DNA of 17,631 nt. Source: Comamonas sp. (GTDB lineage: Bacteria; Pseudomonadota; Gammaproteobacteria; Burkholderiales; Burkholderiaceae_C). Both the position numbers and the translations under genes were made by a program. Under the pieces are notes generated by a model. That model ran no database searches, had not been told where the DNA came from, and saw only the letters and a list, made by a program, of their open reading frames with translations. Positions 6,987 through 14,642 of this stretch are shown here, piece by piece. Position 1 is the stretch's first letter; every line of letters begins with the position of its first letter. Where the stretch lies: the NCBI GenBank assembly GCA_018384835.1, contig JAHAYB010000379.1, positions 1 through 17,631 of the forward strand, read 5' to 3'.

Positions 6987-8054
6987 TCAGCCTGGGAAGT
7001 TTTCTGGAAACTTCGCCTTGGTACGTGCCTCGGCGGCGCTAATGGTGTTGCGGCGCACCAGCTCCGTCAGGTCTTGGTCCAAAGTTTGCATTCCGACATT
7101 GGCACCGGTTTGAATGGCCGAGTACATCTGCGCAACTTTGGCCTCGCGAATTAGGTTACGAATGGCGCTGGTTCCCAGCATGATTTCATGGGCGGCCACC
7201 CGCGATTGGCCATCCTTGGTTTTGCACAGCACTTGCGAAATTACCGCCTGCAACGACTCTGAGAGCATGGCACGTACCATCTCTTTTTCTTCCGCAGGAA
7301 AGACATCGACGATACGGTCCACCGTCTTGGCCGCGCTAGAGGTGTGCAGCGTACCGAACACCAAGTGGCCAGTTTCAGCGGCAGTCATCGCCAGGCGGAT
7401 GGTTTCCAAATCGCGCATCTCGCCCACCAGGATGCAGTCGGGGTCTTCACGCAGGGCAGACTTGAGGGCGGCGGCAAAAGAATGCGTCATCGGCCCCACT
7501 TCACGCTGGTTGACCAGGCATTTTCTCGATTGGTGGACAAACTCAATCGGGTCTTCGACCGTCAAAATATGGCCTTGTTTGGTGTTGTTGAGGTGGTCCA
7601 CCATCGCGGCCAAGGTGGTGGATTTGCCCGAACCAGTCGGCCCCGTCACCAGCACTAAGCCACGGTGCAAAGAGGCCAAGTTGGAAAAAATTTTGGGCGC
7701 ACCCAACTCCTCCAGCGTCAAAATTTTGCTAGGAATGGTACGAAACACCGCCCCCGCGCCCCGGTAGTGGTTAAAAGCATTGACACGAAAACGCGCCAGC
7801 CCTTCAATTTCAAACGAAAAATCTACCTCTAACTGCTCTTCATACTCTTTACGCTGGCCATCGTTCATGAGGTCATAGACCATTTGGTGAACGGCTTTAT
7901 GCTCTAACGCTGGCATATTGATGCGCCGCACGTCGCCATGCACGCGAATCATCGGCGGCAAGCCCGCTGACAGGTGCAAGTCAGAGGCTTTGTTCTTCAC
8001 CCCAAAGGCCAGCAAGGCGGTGATATCGAGAATTTTTTCAGCGTTATTCATCAT
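6987..8054 (-). CDS. pilT: Type IV pilus retraction ATPase PilT
   Basis: PilT is the hexameric cytoplasmic motor that depolymerises pilin to retract type IV pili. The 355-residue protein contains the N-terminal PAS-like domain (SDLHLSAGLPPMIRVHGDVR, 24-43), Walker A GPTGSGKST (138-146), the aspartate box TVEDPIEFV, Walker B DPDCILVGEMRD (204-215), and the His box ETGHLVFGTLHTSSAAKTVD. It also has the retraction-specific motif AIRNLIREAKVAQM (297-310), which separates PilT from assembly ATPases. Two ATGs abut (8054 and 8051). AAGGAG on the minus strand (8064-8069) is nine bases from the first, which is chosen. The C-terminal EARTKAKFPENFPG tail is ordinary for beta-proteobacterial PilT. It is divergent from yggS and heads the pilT-pilU-dehydrogenase unit. 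Confidence 0.97.
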   Translation of the reverse strand: MMNNAEKILDITALLAFGVKNKASDLHLSAGLPPMIRVHGDVRRINMPALEHKAVHQMVYDLMNDGQRKEYEEQLEVDFSFEIEGLARFRVNAFNHYRGAGAVFRTIPSKILTLEELGAPKIFSNLASLHRGLVLVTGPTGSGKSTTLAAMVDHLNNTKQGHILTVEDPIEFVHQSRKCLVNQREVGPMTHSFAAALKSALREDPDCILVGEMRDLETIRLAMTAAETGHLVFGTLHTSSAAKTVDRIVDVFPAEEKEMVRAMLSESLQAVISQVLCKTKDGQSRVAAHEIMLGTSAIRNLIREAKVAQMYSAIQTGANVGMQTLDQDLTELVRRNTISAAEARTKAKFPENFPG

Positions 8055-8129
8055 GGCTTACAGCTCCTTTTGCCAAGCGGGGCATGGGCAGGGCACTTGT
8101 AAAGCCCAAGCAAGACGAAAATCACGCCC

Positions 8130-8157
8130 TTGCCCCACCGTTGTATCTTTCTATACT
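8130..8157 (+). promoter_or_regulatory. Candidate sigma-70 promoter for yggS
   Basis: TTGCCC (8130-8135, four of six to TTGACA), a 16-bp spacer and TATACT (8152-8157, five of six to TATAAT) point toward yggS. Transcription would begin about 8164-8168, at or within a few bases of the ATG at 8168. The 113-bp pilT-yggS region must also hold a leftward pilT promoter, which I could not place with confidence. Confidence 0.45.
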
Positions 8158-8167
8158 TCACCCTATT

Positions 8168-8899
8168 ATGACCACGATAGCCCTTGAACTTACGCGCCTG
8201 CGCACCGAGATTGCCCACACCGCCGAGCAAGCGGGGCGCAGCGTCCAGGCGGTGCAGTTGCTAGCCGTCTCTAAAACCTTTTCAGCCGAGGCGGTTGCGC
8301 AAGCTGCCTTGGCCGGGCAGCGCCATTTTGGCGAAAACTACGTGCAAGAGGGCATAGAAAAAATGGCCGCCCTACGCGCCCTGCCCACCACCGCCCATCT
8401 GCCCTTGGTATGGCACTGCATTGGCCCGGTGCAAAGCAACAAAACCCGCCAAGTGGCCGAGCATTTTGACTGGCTGCACACCCTAGAGCGCCCCAAAATT
8501 GCCCAGCGCCTAGGGGCGCAACGCCCGGCGCACCTAGCGGCGCTGCAAGTGTGCATTCAAGTCAATATTGATGCCAGCGCCAGCAAAGCCGGCTGCCCCC
8601 CTGAAGAGGTGGCCAGCTTGGCAGAAGAAGTCGGGCGCTGGCCTGGCCTACAACTGCGCGGCATCATGGCCATCCCCGACCCGCAACCCACCCCCGAAGC
8701 CACCTTGGCACTGCACCAGCGGGCAGTGCGCATCTTTGAGCAACTGCAAGCCAACGGCTGGCCGCAGCTAGACACCATCAGCCTAGGGATGAGCGCCGAC
8801 TGGCCGCAGGCCGTGGCCGCTGGGAGCACCATGGTGCGCATTGGCAGCAGCATTTTTGGCGCACGTGTACGCAACAGCGCAACAGCAACGCCGCAATAA
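8168..8899 (+). CDS. yggS: YggS/PROSC family pyridoxal phosphate homeostasis protein
   Basis: This is a cytosolic PLP-binding TIM-barrel protein of the alanine-racemase N-terminal fold. It has no proven enzyme activity and buffers PLP and amino/keto acid balance. The 243-residue protein shows the PLP lysine K36 in LLAVSKTFS, the conserved HFGENYVQEG block, WHCIGPVQSNK, and the phosphate-binding end GMSADWPQAV with VRIGSSIFGAR. An in-frame ATG at 8084 would add 28 residues unlike the family, so the start is placed at 8168. No ribosome-binding site is visible before it. A divergent pilT-yggS pair is a familiar betaproteobacterial arrangement; here yggS leads straight into pilB with a 52-bp gap. 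Confidence 0.93.
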   Translation: MTTIALELTRLRTEIAHTAEQAGRSVQAVQLLAVSKTFSAEAVAQAALAGQRHFGENYVQEGIEKMAALRALPTTAHLPLVWHCIGPVQSNKTRQVAEHFDWLHTLERPKIAQRLGAQRPAHLAALQVCIQVNIDASASKAGCPPEEVASLAEEVGRWPGLQLRGIMAIPDPQPTPEATLALHQRAVRIFEQLQANGWPQLDTISLGMSADWPQAVAAGSTMVRIGSSIFGARVRNSATATPQ

Positions 8900-8951
8900 C
8901 GTCGCCTGAAGTTTTTAAGCAATCAACAACACAGCACATAGGAGCCTGCCC

Positions 8952-10685
8952 ATGGCCACCGCCGACCCTAGCACCCGCAAAGCACAAGTTCCCCTGGCCG
9001 GTTTAGCACGGGCGCTCATGGCTGCCGGCAAAATTGATGCCCAAACTGCCCAAGATATTTCTTACCAAGCACAAAAAAACAAAAGTAATTTTGCGGCACA
9101 GCTCATCGCCTCCCTAAATATGTCCGCCATGGAGCTGGCACAGCAAACCGCTATTATTTTTGGAATGCCTGCCATTGATGCCGATGCCATTTTGCCGCAG
9201 TACATACCCAAAGATTTGCTAGATAGCAAACTCTGCGCCACCCATACCGTTTTGCCATTGGCTAAACGGGGGACACGGCTCTTAGTTATTACCGCAGACC
9301 CTACCAATAAAGATGCGGCAGAGCGCATTAAATTCTCTACCCAGCTATCGGTAGAATGGATTATTGCGGAATACGATAAATTACAGCATTTGGTGGACCA
9401 ACTCACACAAACCACGGCACAGGCGTTGGAATCTTTTTCTAGTGCTGCTGATTTTGATGTGGATGATGTCCAAGATACCGAAGCAGAAAGCAGCAGCAAC
9501 GATGCCGGGCAAGACGTAGAAGATGCCCCCGTCGTTAAATTCTTACAAAAAATGATGGTCGATGCTGTGAATATGCGTGCCTCTGACCTGCATTTTGAGC
9601 CTTATGAACACACCTACCGCGTCCGCTTTCGCATTGATGGTGAATTGCGCGAAGTAGCCACCCCTCCAGCGGCCATTAAAGAAAAACTAGCCTCGCGTAT
9701 TAAAGTGCTATCGCGGCTGGATATTTCAGAAAAGCGGGTTCCCCAAGACGGCAGAATGAAGCTCAAAATTGGTGCTGACCGGGTTATTGATTTTCGTGTC
9801 TCCACCTTGCCCACCTTATTTGGCGAGAAAATCGTTATCCGTATCTTAGACCCCAATAGCGCCAAAATGGGAATTGATGCCCTAGGATATGAACCTCTTG
9901 AAAAAGAACGCTTGTTAGAGGCCATCAACCGCCCCTATGGCATGATTTTAGTCACCGGCCCTACAGGTTCTGGTAAAACTGTTTCTTTATATAGCTGCTT
10001 GAATTTGCTCAATAAGCCAGGGGTGAATATCTCCACCGCAGAAGACCCTTCTGAAATCAATATGCCCGGTGTGAACCAGGTAAACGTGAATGAAAAGGCG
10101 GGGCTTACCTTTGCGGCTGCCCTGCGCTCTTTCCTGCGCCAAGACCCAGATATTATTATGGTGGGGGAAATTCGGGATTTAGAGACAGCGGATATTTCCA
10201 TCAAAGCCGCGCAAACTGGGCACTTGGTATTATCCACCTTGCACACCAATGACGCGCCCACCACCCTGACACGCTTGCGCAATATTGGGATTGCGCCCTT
10301 TAATATAGCTTCTAGCGTTATTTTGATTACCGCGCAACGCTTGGCCAGGCGTTTATGCAACCAGTGCAAGATAGAAGCCCCTACCCCCAAAGAGGTGTTG
10401 CTGGATGCCGGCTTTCAAGAAGAAGACTTATACGGCAATTGGAAGCCTTATATCCCTGTTGGCTGCGATGCCTGCAACAAAGGCTATAAAGGCCGCGTAG
10501 GTATTTACCAAGTCATGCCGGTCAACGAGGCCATTCAAAAAATTATTTTACGCGACGGCACTGCCCTAGAAATTGCAGAAGAAGCCAAAGCCCAAGGCGT
10601 GCGCTCTTTGCGAGAGTCTGGGCTGCATAAGGTCAAGCTAGGCTATACCTCTTTAGAAGAAGTGCTAGCAGTCACCAATGTATAG
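8952..10685 (+). CDS. pilB: Type IV pilus assembly (extension) ATPase PilB
   Basis: PilB powers pilus polymerisation by turning the inner-membrane platform PilC. The 577-residue protein has an N-terminal MshEN/T2SSE_N region (about 20-150), an acidic Ser/Asp/Glu linker (about 160-192), then the ATPase core. Core motifs are SDLHFEPYEHTYRVRFRIDG (211-230), Walker A GPTGSGKT (336-343), the aspartate box TAEDPSEI, Walker B DPDIIMVGEIRD (398-409), and the His box TGHLVLSTLHTNDAPTTLTR. The zinc tetracysteine is intact: C469-x2-C472 and C505-x2-C508. TAGGAG lies seven bases before the ATG. Codons are noticeably more AT-rich than in yggS or coaE. It is followed by pilC after 29 bp. Confidence 0.97.
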   Translation: MATADPSTRKAQVPLAGLARALMAAGKIDAQTAQDISYQAQKNKSNFAAQLIASLNMSAMELAQQTAIIFGMPAIDADAILPQYIPKDLLDSKLCATHTVLPLAKRGTRLLVITADPTNKDAAERIKFSTQLSVEWIIAEYDKLQHLVDQLTQTTAQALESFSSAADFDVDDVQDTEAESSSNDAGQDVEDAPVVKFLQKMMVDAVNMRASDLHFEPYEHTYRVRFRIDGELREVATPPAAIKEKLASRIKVLSRLDISEKRVPQDGRMKLKIGADRVIDFRVSTLPTLFGEKIVIRILDPNSAKMGIDALGYEPLEKERLLEAINRPYGMILVTGPTGSGKTVSLYSCLNLLNKPGVNISTAEDPSEINMPGVNQVNVNEKAGLTFAAALRSFLRQDPDIIMVGEIRDLETADISIKAAQTGHLVLSTLHTNDAPTTLTRLRNIGIAPFNIASSVILITAQRLARRLCNQCKIEAPTPKEVLLDAGFQEEDLYGNWKPYIPVGCDACNKGYKGRVGIYQVMPVNEAIQKIILRDGTALEIAEEAKAQGVRSLRESGLHKVKLGYTSLEEVLAVTNV

Positions 10686-10714
10686 GTTAAAGTAAAAAAG
10701 GAAAAATCAGAATT

Positions 10715-11935
10715 ATGGCAATCATTGCTGGCAAGGCCAAAGATAAAGAAATTGTTTTTGAGTGGGTTGGTAAAGACCGGCAAGGTCGCATTGTTCAAGG
10801 TGAGGTACGCGCTACCTCAGAGGTTATTGCCCAAACCAGTTTACGCCGCCAAGGCATTGCAGTCAAGGAATTAAAAAAGCGCAAAATGAGCGCTGGCAAA
10901 AAAATTAAATCCAAAGATATTGCTATTTTTACCCGGCAGCTAGCCACGATGATGAAGGCCGGGGTTCCCCTATTACAGTCCTTTGATATCGTCGGGCGCG
11001 GCAATAGCAACCCCAGCGTGACACGCCTACTCAATGATATTCGTATGGATGTAGAGTCTGGCACCTCATTAAGCAGTGCGTTTAGAAAGCACCCTTTATA
11101 CTTTAACGACCTCTATTGCAATCTGGTAGAAGCTGGGGAAACAGCCGGTATTTTAGAAGGCTTACTCGACCGCCTTGCGCTTTATATGGAGAAAATGGAG
11201 GCGGTAAAAAGCAAAATTAAATCTGCATTGATGTATCCCACCGCCGTGCTCACCGTGGCTTTTGTTGTGGTGGCACTCATTATGATTTTTGTTATTCCCG
11301 CCTTCAAAGAGGTGTTTACTTCTTTTGGAGCAGATTTGCCAGCACCTACACTGTTTGTAATTGGCTTAAGTGAATTATTTGTCAGCTACTGGTGGCTGAT
11401 TTTTGGCGTACTCGGTGGTGGCATTTACTTCTTTTTACAGGCTTGGCAGCGCAGCCCAAAGATACAAAACTTTATGGATAGGCTGCTATTAAAAGTTCCT
11501 ATTTTTGGCACCCTGATTGATAAATCATGCACTGCCCGCTGGACACGCACCCTCTCTACCATGTTTGCCGCTGGTGTGCCCTTGGTAGAGGCGTTGGATT
11601 CTGTCGGTGGAGCCTCTGGCAATATTGTTTATGAACTGGCTACCGATAAAATTCAATCTGCCGTCTCTACCGGCACCGCACTGGCGATTGCCATGACAGA
11701 TTCTAATATCTTCCCCTCGATTGTTTTACAAATGACCGCTATTGGTGAAGAATCCGGCGCATTAGACCATATGCTGGCCAAAGCCGCTGATTTTTATGAG
11801 CAAGAGGTCGATGAAATGGTCGCCGGCCTCTCTAGCCTGATGGAGCCGATTATTATCGTCTTCTTAGGCTCGCTGATTGGTGGCATTGTGGTCGCCATGT
11901 ATTTACCCATTTTCAAACTGGGTCAAGTGGTGTAA
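10715..11935 (+). CDS. pilC: Type IV pilus inner-membrane platform protein PilC
   Basis: PilC is the polytopic inner-membrane platform that couples PilB and PilT to pilin addition and removal. The 406-residue protein has two T2SSF domains (about 70-195 and 270-395). Each opens with a recognisable block: IFTRQLATMMKAGVPLLQSF at 71-90 and ARWTRTLSTMFAAGVPLVEA at 274-293. Hydrophobic membrane segments lie near 173-197, 222-243 and 377-398. The soluble N-terminus (FEWVGKDRQGRIVQGEV) is typical. The ribosome-binding site is weak: AAGGAA ends about 12 bases before the ATG. It sits between pilB and pilD with gaps of 29 and 9 bp, so co-translation control with pilD is likely. Confidence 0.97.
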   Translation: MAIIAGKAKDKEIVFEWVGKDRQGRIVQGEVRATSEVIAQTSLRRQGIAVKELKKRKMSAGKKIKSKDIAIFTRQLATMMKAGVPLLQSFDIVGRGNSNPSVTRLLNDIRMDVESGTSLSSAFRKHPLYFNDLYCNLVEAGETAGILEGLLDRLALYMEKMEAVKSKIKSALMYPTAVLTVAFVVVALIMIFVIPAFKEVFTSFGADLPAPTLFVIGLSELFVSYWWLIFGVLGGGIYFFLQAWQRSPKIQNFMDRLLLKVPIFGTLIDKSCTARWTRTLSTMFAAGVPLVEALDSVGGASGNIVYELATDKIQSAVSTGTALAIAMTDSNIFPSIVLQMTAIGEESGALDHMLAKAADFYEQEVDEMVAGLSSLMEPIIIVFLGSLIGGIVVAMYLPIFKLGQVV

Positions 11936-11944
11936 GGGGTTACG

Positions 11945-12880
11945 GTGGACAATTTACAGGATATTCCCCACTCCATTTGGGTGGGACTGGCTGGTTTATT
12001 GGGTTTGCTGATTGGCAGTTTTTTGAATGTGGTGATTTATCGCCTTCCCCAAATCATGCAAGCGCAGTGGGATGCCCAATGCCAGGCGCTGCTGGCTATG
12101 CACCAAGCAGATAAGCAAGCAGCTACAGATACAGCTACAGATGTAGCAGCAGCGGCCACCCTAACCAGCCCAGCCCAGCCCAGCCTGTCGCTGTCCTACC
12201 CCGGCTCGTACTGCCCGCATTGCCAGCACCGCATTGGCTGGCTGGAGAACATTCCCCTGCTCAGTTGGCTGGTGCTGCGTGGCCGCTGCCGCCACTGCCA
12301 AGCGGCCATTGCCTGGCGCTATCCACTGGTAGAGCTGTGTACTGCCGCCCTCTTTGCAGGCTGCATTGCCCACTGGGGAATGCAGCCCCAAGGCTGGGCG
12401 TGGTGCGGCTTTACGGCCACGCTGCTCACCCTCGCCCTGATTGACTGGGATACCACTTTGCTACCCGACAGCCTTACCCTGCCCCTGCTGTGGGCGGGCT
12501 TACTAGCGGCTGCCCTGGACATTACCGCCCTGCCCCTGAGCGATGCGTTTTGGGGTGCAGTGGGCGGCTACCTCAGCCTGTGGCTGGTGTACTGGGTCTT
12601 CAAGCTGGTAACGGGTAAAGAGGGCATGGGCTATGGCGACTTCAAACTGCTGGGCGCTTTGGGCGCGTGGCTGGGCTGGCAAGCCTTAGTGCCGATTGTG
12701 CTGCTCTCCTCCGTCGTGGGGGTGGTGGTGGGGCTGGCGATGAAGTGGCGCGGCCAATTGCGCAGTGGCGGCTACCTCCCCTTTGGCCCTTTTTTGGCCG
12801 CCGCCGGTTTTTTAGTCATGGCGTGGGGAGCACCCGCCGTCATGCACGGGATTTGGACTCTTTTAGGAATGCAGCCTTGA
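11945..12880 (+). CDS. pilD: Prepilin peptidase and N-methyltransferase PilD
   Basis: PilD is an inner-membrane aspartyl protease (family A24) that cleaves type IV prepilin leaders and N-methylates the new terminus; it commonly also serves type II secretion pseudopilins. The 311-residue protein has the tetracysteine motif C90-x2-C93 and C115-x2-C118, catalytic D167 in LIDWDTTLLPD and D232 in GMGYGDFKLLGALGAW, and about eight hydrophobic segments. The GTG start at 11945 has AAGGGG at 11934-11939, five bases away, overlapping the pilC stop. The linker between the first helix and the cysteines (about residues 36-86) is Ala/Gln/Thr-rich and built from DNA repeats: a 12-bp tandem and four perfect CAGCC units. 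Its end overlaps the start of coaE. Confidence 0.96.
   Translation: MDNLQDIPHSIWVGLAGLLGLLIGSFLNVVIYRLPQIMQAQWDAQCQALLAMHQADKQAATDTATDVAAAATLTSPAQPSLSLSYPGSYCPHCQHRIGWLENIPLLSWLVLRGRCRHCQAAIAWRYPLVELCTAALFAGCIAHWGMQPQGWAWCGFTATLLTLALIDWDTTLLPDSLTLPLLWAGLLAAALDITALPLSDAFWGAVGGYLSLWLVYWVFKLVTGKEGMGYGDFKLLGALGAWLGWQALVPIVLLSSVVGVVVGLAMKWRGQLRSGGYLPFGPFLAAAGFLVMAWGAPAVMHGIWTLLGMQP
12121..12144 (+). repeat. 12-bp tandem repeat within pilD
   Basis: AGCTACAGATAC (12121-12132) is followed by AGCTACAGATGT (12133-12144), 10 of 12 identical. It codes part of the Ala/Thr/Asp linker of PilD, and copy change would keep the frame. Confidence 0.8.
12166..12185 (+). repeat. Pentanucleotide tract (CAGCC)4 within pilD
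   Basis: Four perfect CAGCC units occupy 12166-12185, coding part of SPAQPSLS in the PilD linker upstream of the tetracysteine motif. Because the unit is five bases, gain or loss of one copy would shift the reading frame and truncate the peptidase early. Confidence 0.9.
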
Positions 12881-13584
12881 ATACGCCAACACCATCACCG
12901 CAATTACAAACCACCCCCAAGCCCCTGCACTGGCCGCCAACAAGTGCCAAGGGCGACGCACAAGAGACGGTATTTCGCCTGGGCTTAACCGGAGGCATTG
13001 GCAGCGGCAAAAGCACCGTCGCGCAGATGCTGGCCGAGCATGGCGCACCCATTATTGATGCCGATGCCATTGCCCGCAGCCTAACCAGCGCAGGTGCAGC
13101 GGCCATCCCCGCCATTGCCCAAGCCTTTGGCCCGCAAGCCATTGATGCAGAGGGTGCTTTAGACCGCAACTACATGCGCCAACTGGTATTTGCCCAGCCC
13201 GCACAGCGCCAGCGCCTAGAAGCGATTATTCACCCCCTGATAGGCCAGCACTGCCAGCAGCAAATGCAGCAAGCGCAGGCAAAAGGGGCGCGTTGGGTGG
13301 TGTTTGATGTGCCTTTGCTGGTAGAAAGTGGGCACTGGCTAGAGCGTGTTGACGCGGTGCTTGTTGTCGATTGTGACGAGCCAACGCAAATCCAGCGCGT
13401 CATGCAACGCAGTGGCCTGAGCCGCACTGCCACGCAGGCCATTCTTGCCGCCCAAGCGCAGCGAGCGCAGCGCAACGCAGCCGCCCATTGGATAATCGAC
13501 AATGGCGCAGCCACCGACCTACCTAGCCTGCGCCGGCAAGTACAGCAACTGATGCAACAGCTACGGCAGGCACTGGGGCTGTGA
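12877..13584 (+). CDS. coaE: Dephospho-CoA kinase
   Basis: CoaE phosphorylates the 3'-hydroxyl of dephospho-CoA with ATP, the last step of coenzyme A synthesis. Visible features are the P-loop LTGGIGSGKST at about residues 37-47, DADAIAR, the lid-domain block ending QLVFAQPAQRQRLEAIIHPL, and DVPLLVESG. The only sensible start is the TTG at 12877, which overlaps the pilD TGA (12878-12880) and has AGGA (12865-12868) eight bases upstream, implying translational coupling. It gives 235 residues, about 30 more than typical, with a Pro/Thr/Gln-rich head before VFRLGLTGG. The same frame is open further upstream inside pilD but without family similarity. The pilD-coaE pairing is widespread in betaproteobacteria. 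Confidence 0.94.
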   Translation: MNTPTPSPQLQTTPKPLHWPPTSAKGDAQETVFRLGLTGGIGSGKSTVAQMLAEHGAPIIDADAIARSLTSAGAAAIPAIAQAFGPQAIDAEGALDRNYMRQLVFAQPAQRQRLEAIIHPLIGQHCQQQMQQAQAKGARWVVFDVPLLVESGHWLERVDAVLVVDCDEPTQIQRVMQRSGLSRTATQAILAAQAQRAQRNAAAHWIIDNGAATDLPSLRRQVQQLMQQLRQALGL

Positions 13585-13600
13585 CAGGCTTGAACTGTAA

Positions 13601-13626
13601 GAGGCTTGGGGCTTGCCTCATTTTTT
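13601..13626 (+). terminator. Possible Rho-independent terminator after coaE
   Basis: GAGGC (13601-13605) pairs with GCCTC (13615-13619) around a 9-nt loop and is followed by A and six T. The stem is short, so termination would be partial. It lies 17 bp after the coaE stop and 71 bp before zapD, suggesting zapD may be partly uncoupled from pilBCD-coaE. Confidence 0.5.
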
Positions 13627-13696
13627 ATGATTGATAACGAAAGCGCTGGCACACCGTTATGCAACAGACACTAACGCCTGGGAAAGAAGTAATCGC

Positions 13697-14452
13697 GTGA
13701 TTCTCTACGAGTACCCCTTTAACGAACGCTTGCGCACCTATTTGCGCCTGGAGCAATTGTTTCAGCGCTTTTTGGGTTTGGTAGAGCGCCAAGACCCGAT
13801 GGACCACCACTTTGCCCTGGTGACCATGTTTGAAATTATTGAAGTCGCTGCCCGCTCAGACCTCAAAACCGAGGTGCTGCGCGAGCTAGAGCGGCAAAAA
13901 AACATCTTGGAGCACTGGCGCAACAACCCCGGCATTGTGCAAGAGCGCCTATCTAAAACCTTGGCACAGTTTGAGCAGCGCTCTCAAACCCTACACCTGC
14001 AAACAGGCAAAACCGGCCAAGAGCTGCAAGAGCACGAGCTACTGTCGGCCATCCGCAGCCGCCTTGACATCCCCGGCGGTATCAACTGCTTTGACATCCC
14101 GGCCTACCACTACTGGCAGCACCTGCCCCCTGAGCACCGCCAAGATGATTTAAGCCGCTGGGGGCAAAGCCTTAAACCCTTGGCAGATGCGCTGTTTTTA
14201 CTGCTCGGGGTGCTGCGTGATACCGGCGCACCCCAGGCAGTCGTTGCCCGCAAGGGGCATTTTCAGCAATCGCTGCCCGCCAACAAATCCTACCAACTGC
14301 TGCGCCTGTACATTGACCCACGCCTAGGCTTGGTGCCTGAAATTAGCGGCAATCGCCTCATGGTATCGGTGCGGCTCTACCGCTTCGGTCCTGAGGGCAA
14401 CACCGTCGCCACCGATACCGATGCCAACTTAGAGCTGGCCTTGTGTATCTAA
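13697..14452 (+). CDS. zapD: Cell division protein ZapD (YacF family)
   Basis: ZapD is a cytoplasmic Z-ring-associated protein that binds the FtsZ C-terminus and bundles protofilaments. The frame carries the family signatures ILYEYPFNERLRTYLRLEQL and DLKTEVLRELERQKNILEHW, then CFDIPAYHYW and ARKGHFQQSLPANKSYQLLR, with the ending ELALCI. The GTG at 13697 gives a protein of 251 residues starting MILYEYPFNER, matching the family length and N-terminus, with a purine-rich GGGAAAGAAG just upstream. A TTG at 13631 would add 22 residues that do not look conserved. It follows coaE as in many betaproteobacteria. The small zinc protein YacG, often next, is missing here. Confidence 0.94.
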   Translation: MILYEYPFNERLRTYLRLEQLFQRFLGLVERQDPMDHHFALVTMFEIIEVAARSDLKTEVLRELERQKNILEHWRNNPGIVQERLSKTLAQFEQRSQTLHLQTGKTGQELQEHELLSAIRSRLDIPGGINCFDIPAYHYWQHLPPEHRQDDLSRWGQSLKPLADALFLLLGVLRDTGAPQAVVARKGHFQQSLPANKSYQLLRLYIDPRLGLVPEISGNRLMVSVRLYRFGPEGNTVATDTDANLELALCI

Positions 14453-14545
14453 GATGCGCGTTCACGCCGTGGCAAACCCGCCATCATGCAAAAAAAGTAC
14501 GCCGCTGCATTCATACGCACAGGTTCCAGACCTAGGCTCTAGGGG

Positions 14546-14577
14546 TTGGCAAGGGCAATGTCTAAAAATGTTATATA
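14546..14577 (+). promoter_or_regulatory. Candidate promoter for ppk2
   Basis: TTGGCA (14546-14551) could serve as -35. TGTTATATA (14569-14577) resembles an extended -10 (TGn plus TATATA), though the spacer of 20 bp is long. It lies about 65 bp before the ppk2 ATG in a 190-bp non-coding stretch. Just downstream, GCGTA (14584-14588) and TACGC (14596-14600) form a small leader hairpin. Confidence 0.35.
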
Positions 14578-14642
14578 TTGTTTGCGTAGCATAGTTACGC
14601 TGCTTTAGCTACAAATCACCCACTTAAACCCACTGGATTTTT

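Noticed and set aside
7114..7767. Long open frame on the plus strand, antisense to pilT (217 codons)
   Set aside because: Shadow of pilT; composition reflects the reverse complement of conserved motifs.
8055..8167. Sigma-54 promoter between pilT and yggS
   Set aside because: GG and GC dinucleotides are present but no pair fits the TGGCAC-N5-TTGC pattern at correct spacing.
13631..13696. TTG start for zapD at 13631
   Set aside because: It adds 22 non-conserved residues; the GTG at 13697 gives the family length and start.
14561..14577. Possible Pho box upstream of ppk2 (TGTCT and TGTTAT half-sites)
   Set aside because: The half-sites are 10 rather than 11 bp apart and match the consensus poorly.
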